A stretch of DNA of 64,000 nt from Planctomycetota bacterium. GTDB lineage: Bacteria > Planctomycetota > UBA8742 > UBA2392. The notes under the pieces are model-generated. The model saw only the letters and a list, made by a program, of their open reading frames with translations. It did not search any database and was not told where the DNA came from. The first letter of the stretch is position 1, and the number at the start of each line of letters is the position of its first letter. Shown one piece after another: positions 58,457-64,000 of the stretch. The DNA lies in assembly GCA_019636195.1 (NCBI GenBank), contig JAHBYA010000008.1, positions 1 through 64,000 on the forward strand. The letters are read 5' to 3'. The position numbers and the translations under genes were made by a program.

Positions 58457-59230
58457 TTAGGGCTTCAGGTGCCCGGTGCGGATCAGCTCTGCCAGTTGCC
58501 GGCCGTACACGTTCACGAGCTTCCACAGCCCGTACAGCGTCGGCACACACTTGATCGGGTGCAGCGCGATCCACTTGAACAAACGCCCGTAGTAGGGCCG
58601 GCCCGTGGTGTGGTTCAGCGCGCCGAAGTCGGGCAGCGGCACAGCCGGCGTATCAACGCACACACGCGCCGTAAGCCATGGCACGCCGGCTTCATGGCTG
58701 GCCTTGGCAATCCCGAAGGTTTCCATGTCCACGCCGATCGCGTCGTTGTCGTGCGCGATCTTTGCCTTTTCATCTTCGTGGAACAGCGGCACGTCGCCGA
58801 CGCACACCAGCAGTCCATCGACCCACTTGCCGCCGATGGCTGAAAAGCCCTCGCGCAGACGTTGCACATGGGCTTGGCTTGTGTCGCCGTTCAGCGTTTC
58901 GCGGGGCGCGCGCTGCTCGCTGGCGTTGGCAAGCATGCGGGTACGGGCGTTGATCATCCACTGGGTCATTTCAACGCCGCCGACAATCGCGCCAAAGGTG
59001 CCCGCGCTGACAACCAGGCCAGGGTTGCACTCGGCGATGCGCTTTTTTGTGCAGTCGTAGCTGCGCTGCGTGCCGACCCCGGTGCACGAAATGTAGGTCT
59101 CGGGCATGTCGCCGGACGCGTCGGCGCGCCAGTGGTAGATGCTGCCGTCAATGCGGCGCGCACCGATGCCCTTGGCCACGGGCAGCAGCTCGTCAGTGCC
59201 TTCAATCAATACCAGCAGGCTCTTTGCCAT
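58457..59230 (-). CDS. Nucleoside phosphorylase/MTAN-superfamily protein, HpnG-like
   Basis: 257 aa from ATG 59230 (TACATT 10 nt upstream, no SD). PNP_UDP family elements: CTGVGTQRSYDCTKKRIAEC, GLVVSAGTFGAIVGGVEMTQ and GVDMETFGIAKASHEAGVPW (the DMES/DMEG ribose-binding motif), then ARVCVDTPAVPLP. Closest functional analogues are MTA/SAH nucleosidase and HpnG, which cleaves adenosylhopane. Converges on the methyltransferase gene (5 nt gap), close to the squalene-synthase-like gene, which resembles a hopanoid-type setting although no squalene-hopene cyclase is here. Its C-terminal 50 residues (VPTLYGLWKLVNVYGRQLAE) are unusual. Confidence 0.72.
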   Translation of the reverse strand: MAKSLLVLIEGTDELLPVAKGIGARRIDGSIYHWRADASGDMPETYISCTGVGTQRSYDCTKKRIAECNPGLVVSAGTFGAIVGGVEMTQWMINARTRMLANASEQRAPRETLNGDTSQAHVQRLREGFSAIGGKWVDGLLVCVGDVPLFHEDEKAKIAHDNDAIGVDMETFGIAKASHEAGVPWLTARVCVDTPAVPLPDFGALNHTTGRPYYGRLFKWIALHPIKCVPTLYGLWKLVNVYGRQLAELIRTGHLKP

Positions 59231-59274
59231 AAGGGGCCGGAATGTAGGCGCTGCAATCGCGACGCGCAACCGGG

Positions 59275-59280
59275 TACAAT
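59275..59280 (+). promoter_or_regulatory. -10 element, 6 nt before ATG 59287
   Basis: TACAAT ends 6 nt before the start codon; gap CGAATC, no SD. Confidence 0.5.
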
Positions 59281-59286
59281 CGAATC

Positions 59287-60477
59287 ATGGCAAAACGGGT
59301 GTCCAACCAGGTGTTCTGGATTCTGGCGCCGCTGTTCGCGCTGATTGGCGGCGGTGGCGGCGCGCTGGCGGCACACAGCTATGTCAGCTTCAAGTCAAGC
59401 CAGGCCGAACGGGTCGTCATCACACCGCTGCCCGCGCCGCGTAACAAGCACGCGAATCTGCCCGCCGCAACCAACGAAACTCGGCCGCCGGAGCGCCTGC
59501 CGGAGCCGCCGCCGCAACCTGAACCGGAGTCCGCGCTGCCGCGGCTGGTGTGCCACGTCGCGGCCGGCGGCGAGGTCAAGGCCCGGCCGCTGTCCGGGCG
59601 CGAGTATGTGACGCTGGCCGACGGCGCCGAGATTGCGCCGGGCAGCCGCGTGCAGGTCAGCGCGGGCTATGTGCGCTTTTCGTCGGCGGCGTTCGCGGCA
59701 TACGCCGCCGCACCGACCGCGTTTACCTGGACCGACGCACGCTGCATCAGCGTCACCGCCGGTCGCGTGGCTGTGCGCGCGCACGCGCATGCGGCCTTTG
59801 AAGCGGGCGCCGTGCGTGTCAGCGCATCGACGGCGGCATTTGTGCTTGAGCCGCGCCAGTTCAAGTTGACGGAAGGCGGCGCCACGCTGGCGCTGGGCAA
59901 CGACGTGCGCGAGCTGTCGGCGCCCGCGCAGTCCAGCCTCGAAAGCGGCCTCAAGGCTGCGACGCTTGAGGGCGAGCCGTTGCGCGCCGCCGAGCGCGAA
60001 ACGCTGGGGCCGCACCGCGCACTGTTGCTCTGGGATTGCGAATCGCCGGACACCACGCCCGCGCTGGCGCGCCTGCAGTCACCCGGGGCATACGGCAGCA
60101 CAGCCTGTGCCGCGCCGGTGGCAATCACGCGCGGCGTGGGCGCGGGGCCGGGCGGCGCGCGGCTGATCGCAGCCCGGGGCATGCGGCTGAGAATGCGCGT
60201 ACTGACTGACGCACCGGAAGTGCTGATTGAAATGCGCATGCACAGCGCAGATGGCTACCGCATTGTCGATGCCAAGGTTGCCGTGCCCCGCCCCGGCGCA
60301 TGGTGCTGGATTGACCTTGACCTCTCCGCGCTGCGCGCCGGCGAAGCGCGCCATGAACCGGGCTGGATGGAAGGCATGGAGTATCGCGGACTGCGGGTCA
60401 TCCCGCAGACCGGCTTTGCGAGGCCTGATCCCAACCAGTTCCAGCTTGATGACCTGCTGGTTTACATCCCGCGCTGA
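59287..60477 (+). CDS. FecR-like membrane-anchored protein
   Basis: 396 aa. A TM helix (about 9-31, VFWILAPLFALIGGGGGALA) and a Pro-rich linker (RPPERLPEPPPQPEPE) lead to a FecR-like beta domain (about 95-225): GREYVTLADGAEIAPGSRVQ, ISVTAGRVAVRAHAHAAFEA and VSASTAAFVLEPRQFKLTEG. A C-terminal jelly-roll-like module (LRMRVLTDAPEVLIEMRMHS ADGY, WCWIDLDLSALRAGEARHEP) resembles carbohydrate-binding folds. FecR-type proteins usually transduce signals to ECF sigma factors; none is adjacent. The start is set by the leaderless promoter. Confidence 0.75.
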   Translation: MAKRVSNQVFWILAPLFALIGGGGGALAAHSYVSFKSSQAERVVITPLPAPRNKHANLPAATNETRPPERLPEPPPQPEPESALPRLVCHVAAGGEVKARPLSGREYVTLADGAEIAPGSRVQVSAGYVRFSSAAFAAYAAAPTAFTWTDARCISVTAGRVAVRAHAHAAFEAGAVRVSASTAAFVLEPRQFKLTEGGATLALGNDVRELSAPAQSSLESGLKAATLEGEPLRAAERETLGPHRALLLWDCESPDTTPALARLQSPGAYGSTACAAPVAITRGVGAGPGGARLIAARGMRLRMRVLTDAPEVLIEMRMHSADGYRIVDAKVAVPRPGAWCWIDLDLSALRAGEARHEPGWMEGMEYRGLRVIPQTGFARPDPNQFQLDDLLVYIPR

Positions 60478-60543
60478 ACCATACTGGCTTGCTCTCGTTT
60501 GAAGGTTTCCCTTCCCGGGGCGTGACCCGTCTGGAGCCGGGCC

Positions 60544-63198
60544 ATGAAACTCGCCTTGCGTCTTGCGCGAAAAGCGCTGCCGGTTTTTGCATTCGCTATC
60601 ATTGTCGCCGCCTGCTCGCGCGGCGAAGACACACCGCCCGAGCCTTCAAAACAGGCCGACGAAGTGGTCGTTGTGGCCAGCAGCCGCACGCCCGACGTGC
60701 CGACTCCTGCGCAGACACCCACCGACTTTGAATCGGCCTTCCCAGCCGAAGAAGTCAACGAGGACCCCACCGACAAACCCAGCCTTGACCTGGCTCAGAG
60801 CCCGGCTGACGTGGTTCCAACCACCGAAGCGCCGCACCCCAACCGCCCAGTCGGCGCAAGCAGTGTCGGCCTTGCAGGCCCTCACGTGGGCGGTGGTGGC
60901 AGCAGCCCAGCCATCAACGGCGGAATTGGCGGGGGCGGGGGCGGGGGCGGGGGCGGGGGCCGCGGTGGTGTCGCCTACCGTCGGGCTCGCGGCGGGGGCG
61001 ACGCCGAACCCGTGGAAAAGGTGGTGGCTGGCAGGTCGGAGACCCCCGGCGGCATGACCGCGCAAGCCGGCGGTGAAACGCTGGGTGCGTTCGCACTGAA
61101 AAGCACCGAGGTCAAGTGCCGCGTCACCGGCTCGCTGGCCGCCACACGCGTGACGCAGACATTCACCAATCCGTACAAACAATCGATCGAGGCGGTGTAC
61201 ACCTTTCCGCTGCCCGCCGACGCCGCTGTGAATGAATTCGTCATGACCGCGGGCAAACGCCGCATTATCGGCATCGTGCGCCCCCGCGCCGATGCGGAGC
61301 AGGCATACAAAGAGGCCCGCGCCCGCGGCTACACGGCGACGCTGATGACCCAGGAGCGCCCGAATGTGTTTACCCAGAACGTCGCCAACATCACTGTCAA
61401 CGAACAGGTGGCTGTGACGTTCACGTTCTTTCAGATGCTGAGCTACCGCGATGGGCAGTTCGAGTGGGCGTTCCCGCTGACGATCGGGCCGCGCTACACC
61501 CCGCCCGGCCAGCCGACGCCCGACCGCGAACCCGATGTCGGCATGAAGGGCACAGCCGCGCCCAACGAGCGCGTGCCCGATGCCCCCGCCGTCACACCCC
61601 CTACCCTGCCGCCGGGCGTGCGCAGCGGCCAGGACGTGCGCATTGAAGTAGAGCTGGCGCCGGGGTTGTCCATTGACCTGTCAAGACTGCAAAGCGTCGC
61701 CCATGAGGTGGAATCCACGATGACCAGCGACGGCCGCGTGGTCGTAAGCCTGAAGCCCGCCGATCGCATCGCCAACCGCGACTTCGTGCTGCGATGGGCG
61801 GTGATGGGCAAACAGCCACAGGCGGCGGTCTGGACCCACGATGGCCGCTACCTGTGCATGCAGTTGCAGCCGCAGCTTGACCCCGCCGACGCCGACGTCA
61901 TGCCGCGCGAGATTACGTTTCTGCTGGATGTCAGCGGCAGCATGTCCGGCACGCCGATCGCAGCCAGCAAGGCGCTGATCAAGCGCGTACTGCAACGCTT
62001 GCGCCCTGAAGACAAGTTCAACATCGTGAAGTTCGCCAGCGGCAACGAGGCGCTGTTCGATGCGCCGGTGGAAGCCGACGAATTGAACCTGACGCGCGCG
62101 CTCGCCTTCATTGATGCCGCGCGCACCGGCGGCGGAACCAACATGATGGAGGCATTCAAGAGCGCGCTGGATAGGCCCAAGGACAAGCGGTATCTGGGTG
62201 TGTACGCGTTTCTCACCGACGGCTACATCAGCAACGAGCGCGAGATCCATGCCCTGTGCGCCGAGCACGCCGGCCACAGCCGCAGTTTCGCCTTCGGTAT
62301 CGGCAGCGCTGTCAACCGGCACCTGTGCGACGGCATCGCCGCGCATGGCATGGGCAAAGCCATCTACTATGTGGGCCGCGACGAAGACGGCGGGCTGCGC
62401 GCAGCCGACGAGTTCTTCACCGCGATCGACAGCCCGGTGCTTTGCGACGTGCACGTGGACTGGGGCGGCCTGACGGTCGAAGACGCCGCGGTGCCGCGCG
62501 ACCTGTTTGCCGGCGAGCCGCTGACGATCAGCGCCCGCATCACGGGCAATGGCAAGCACAAGGTCACGGTCAGCGGGCGCGTCGGCGGCCGTGCCGTGGC
62601 CCAGACGATGGAGGTTGACCTGGACGCGGCAGCGACCAACCCCGCCATCGCCGCGCTGTGGGCGCGGCGCAAGGTGGATGCGCTGTCGGCTGAACTGTTG
62701 ACCGACCCTGAAAACAGCGCGCTGATCCAGCAGATCACGCAAGTCGGAGTCGCGCACAATCTGGTCACGAAGTACACGGCGTTCCTGGCCGTTGACGAGT
62801 CAAGGGTCTACAGCGACGGCAACCCGCTGCGCGTGCTGGTGCCCTGCGAAATGCCCGAGGGCGTGAACTTCAGCAGCGCAGAGCAGCAAGGGGCCAAGGT
62901 CGCGCGCATCGAGACATGGGGCATGACATTGGCCGAAGTGGACGGCAAGGTGCACGTGGTCGCGATCGCCGACGGAAGCCCAGCCGCCAAGATGGGCATG
63001 GTGCCCGGCCAAAGACTGCTGCGAGTCAACGGCGCCGAGGTCACCAGCCTTGACCAGGTCGAAAGGCTGTTGCTGCAAGGCGACAGGAACCCGGTGCTGG
63101 AAACCCGCGTCACTGACGAAGGCCGCAACATCGACACCGAATTCACATTACCCGACCCCGTGGCCCAACCCGAGTCACAAACCACTGACCGCAAATAG
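60544..63198 (+). CDS. VIT / VWA / PDZ-domain lipoprotein
   Basis: 884 aa. A signal peptide ends in a lipobox (AIIVAAC, Cys24), predicting a lipoprotein. Order: acidic linker; Gly-rich stretch (GGIGGGGGGGGGGGRGG, about 121-141); VIT domain (about 178-310, VTGSLAATRVTQTFTNPYKQ); VWA domain with MIDAS DVSGS at 462-466; beta linker; C-terminal PDZ (about 795-860, AIADGSPAAKMGMVPGQRLL). The VIT-VWA pair is that of inter-alpha-trypsin-inhibitor-like bacterial proteins, usually binding a divalent metal and a partner protein. PDZ at the C-terminus is uncommon for the group. GGAG lies 8 nt upstream. Confidence 0.9.
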   Translation: MKLALRLARKALPVFAFAIIVAACSRGEDTPPEPSKQADEVVVVASSRTPDVPTPAQTPTDFESAFPAEEVNEDPTDKPSLDLAQSPADVVPTTEAPHPNRPVGASSVGLAGPHVGGGGSSPAINGGIGGGGGGGGGGGRGGVAYRRARGGGDAEPVEKVVAGRSETPGGMTAQAGGETLGAFALKSTEVKCRVTGSLAATRVTQTFTNPYKQSIEAVYTFPLPADAAVNEFVMTAGKRRIIGIVRPRADAEQAYKEARARGYTATLMTQERPNVFTQNVANITVNEQVAVTFTFFQMLSYRDGQFEWAFPLTIGPRYTPPGQPTPDREPDVGMKGTAAPNERVPDAPAVTPPTLPPGVRSGQDVRIEVELAPGLSIDLSRLQSVAHEVESTMTSDGRVVVSLKPADRIANRDFVLRWAVMGKQPQAAVWTHDGRYLCMQLQPQLDPADADVMPREITFLLDVSGSMSGTPIAASKALIKRVLQRLRPEDKFNIVKFASGNEALFDAPVEADELNLTRALAFIDAARTGGGTNMMEAFKSALDRPKDKRYLGVYAFLTDGYISNEREIHALCAEHAGHSRSFAFGIGSAVNRHLCDGIAAHGMGKAIYYVGRDEDGGLRAADEFFTAIDSPVLCDVHVDWGGLTVEDAAVPRDLFAGEPLTISARITGNGKHKVTVSGRVGGRAVAQTMEVDLDAAATNPAIAALWARRKVDALSAELLTDPENSALIQQITQVGVAHNLVTKYTAFLAVDESRVYSDGNPLRVLVPCEMPEGVNFSSAEQQGAKVARIETWGMTLAEVDGKVHVVAIADGSPAAKMGMVPGQRLLRVNGAEVTSLDQVERLLLQGDRNPVLETRVTDEGRNIDTEFTLPDPVAQPESQTTDRK

Positions 63199-63206
63199 TC
63201 TGGGCA

Positions 63207-63225
63207 GCACAGCCGACGGCTGTGC
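63207..63225 (+). terminator. First hairpin after VIT/VWA gene
   Basis: GCACAGCC/GGCTGTGC, a perfect 8-bp stem with a GAC loop, directly before the stronger terminator. Confidence 0.5.
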
Positions 63226-63231
63226 AACGAG

Positions 63232-63260
63232 GGGCCGGGCGATCATCGCCCGGCCCTTTT
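63232..63260. terminator. Intrinsic terminator between converging genes
   Basis: GGGCCGGGCGA/TCGCCCGGCCC (11 bp) with a TCA loop, followed by TTTTC; the minus strand has AAAA before the same stem. Serves the VIT/VWA gene and possibly the YdeI-like gene. Confidence 0.88.
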
Positions 63261-63863
63261 CTAGCAGTTCATGTACTTCCAGTTGCGGGGTTTGTTTTCG
63301 GCGATCCACTCGATGGCTTGCTTCAGGCGTTTGTCGCGGGTGGCTTGCTGCTTGGCGCCGGTGATCCACTCCACGTACTCGCGCTTCTTGCTTGGCGAGA
63401 ACGCCGTCCAGAACTTTGTGGCCTGCTTGTTCTTTGCAAGCGCAGCCTTGAAGTCCGCGGGCACTTTGGCTTGCGCTTTTTTCGGGTCAGCTTTGGGCAG
63501 CTTTATGCCCGACTCGTTCAGAGCGACTGCCTGCTGAATCAGGTCAATCAGCACTTTGTCGGCGGGCAACTCATTTACGCTGGTGGCGCGCACCGCGCCC
63601 ATCGCCGATTCCGCGCGGTCGCCCATCACGCCGCTGGGATCCTTCAGCAGTTTGCCCTTCCAGAAAGCCATGCCCACATGCGCCTTGAAGGCCGCCATGC
63701 TGCCGACAATGCCCTTGTGCGTGAAGGCCGGCACACCCCACTTGATCTCTTCTTCAATGGCGGGGAATGCCTTGTGATACAGCGCGCGAATGCGCTTCAG
63801 GATCGGCTGGGCGAAATCAGCCGCCTTTGCGATGTATGTATCCACGGCTGGGTTCCTGGGCAT
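63261..63863 (-). CDS. YdeI/OmdA-associated, DUF1801-type protein
   Basis: 200 aa from ATG 63863 (GGAGG 6 nt upstream). An N-terminal DUF1801/YdhG-like domain (ILKRIRALYHKAFPAIEEEI, KWGVPAFTHKGIVGSMAAFK AHVGMAFWKG) with the conserved KWG.P.F motif, plus a C-terminal YdeI/OmpD-associated helical domain (DFKAALAKNKQATKFWTAFS PSKKREYVEWI, RDKRLKQAIEWIAENKPRNWK). Architecture and length match bacteriocin-protection/YdeI family members. Cytoplasmic; molecular function unproven. Confidence 0.85.
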   Translation of the reverse strand: MPRNPAVDTYIAKAADFAQPILKRIRALYHKAFPAIEEEIKWGVPAFTHKGIVGSMAAFKAHVGMAFWKGKLLKDPSGVMGDRAESAMGAVRATSVNELPADKVLIDLIQQAVALNESGIKLPKADPKKAQAKVPADFKAALAKNKQATKFWTAFSPSKKREYVEWITGAKQQATRDKRLKQAIEWIAENKPRNWKYMNC

Positions 63864-63908
63864 ACGCGCCTCCAGCCGCATTGTGGGCATGGTTGTACCG
63901 GCAAGCAA

Positions 63909-63934
63909 GGGGCGCGGGCGTTTGCCCGCGCCCC
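63909..63934 (-). terminator. Terminator of right-edge partial gene
   Basis: GGGGCGCGGGC/GCCCGCGCCCC, an 11-bp perfect stem with a 4-nt loop, 8 nt beyond the partial CDS stop, followed on the minus strand by TTGCTTG. Confidence 0.7.
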
Positions 63935-63942
63935 TGCTGGTG

Positions 63943-64000
63943 TTACTTCACGCTGATCTGCTTGGGCCCGTTCTTGACCGCGCCGGGCACCTTCACGGTC
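63943..64000 (-). CDS. Partial CDS, C-terminus only
   Basis: A minus-strand frame enters from the right edge and stops at 63943 with the tail TVKVPGAVKNGPKQISVK. The run of beta-favouring residues and the strong terminator after the stop make a real gene likely. Too short to identify. Confidence 0.5.
   Translation of the reverse strand, partial: TVKVPGAVKNGPKQISVK

Overview
The window is a GC-rich (roughly two-thirds G+C by eye), densely coded chromosomal segment from a Gram-negative bacterium. Outer-membrane traits include an lpxH-like gene, hldE-gmhA heptose genes, two porins and several secreted proteins. A planctomycete-like lineage fits best. The signs are the tpiA-secG-yicC-gmk-rpoZ-coaC order, a split CoaC, FHA-Ser/Thr kinases with a DLG motif, MJ0042-type zinc-ribbon membrane proteins, 'choice-of-anchor' beta-helix proteins and VIT/VWA proteins. 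There is no rRNA to settle this, and a myxobacterium-like or other deep-branching phylum is possible. No phage, IS, CRISPR or plasmid functions were found; the only RNA gene is a tRNA-Gly(GCC) at 54155-54229.

Layout. 1-4100: minus-strand housekeeping operon tpiA-secG-yicC-gmk-rpoZ-coaC-hypothetical, interrupted by a heptamer repeat tract between gmk and rpoZ. 4195-8584: aat, a membrane hypothetical, a four-hairpin REP-like element, and ligA. 9013-11484: small genes, including an orphan sigma region-2 protein coupled to a tiny membrane protein and a Rieske ferredoxin. 11532-20951: an NrtR-type Nudix regulator with a palindromic operator, aspartokinase, an XRE regulator, and three secreted proteins ending in a Cys/hydrophobic/Arg C-terminal sorting signal. 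21011-31019: a secreted Pro-rich protein, a CNNM/CorC membrane protein behind an FHA-kinase, a histidine kinase and NtrC-type regulator separated by rsgA. 31152-41210: beta-propeller protein, SulP transporter, two large envelope hypotheticals, a transglutaminase. 41216-48539: cinA, lpxH-like, hldE, gmhA, a ChaN-like protein and a secreted hypothetical. 48657-53993: tandem duplicated porins, a family-2 glycosyltransferase, a DUF2520-like oxidoreductase. 54155-64000: tRNA-Gly, a zinc-ribbon membrane protein, a squalene-synthase-like gene, a methyltransferase and an HpnG-like nucleosidase, then a FecR-like protein, a VIT/VWA/PDZ lipoprotein, a YdeI-like protein and the 3' end of a further gene.

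Two signals stand out. First, at least ten genes carry a -10-like hexamer (TANNNT or a one-base variant) ending exactly 6 or 7 nt before the start codon with no Shine-Dalgarno, which predicts leaderless mRNAs; genes with a clear GGAG-type site generally lack this spacing. Second, a FliA/WhiG-like sigma region 1.2-2 stands alone as a 121-aa protein, overlapping a 60-aa two-helix membrane protein by ATGA.
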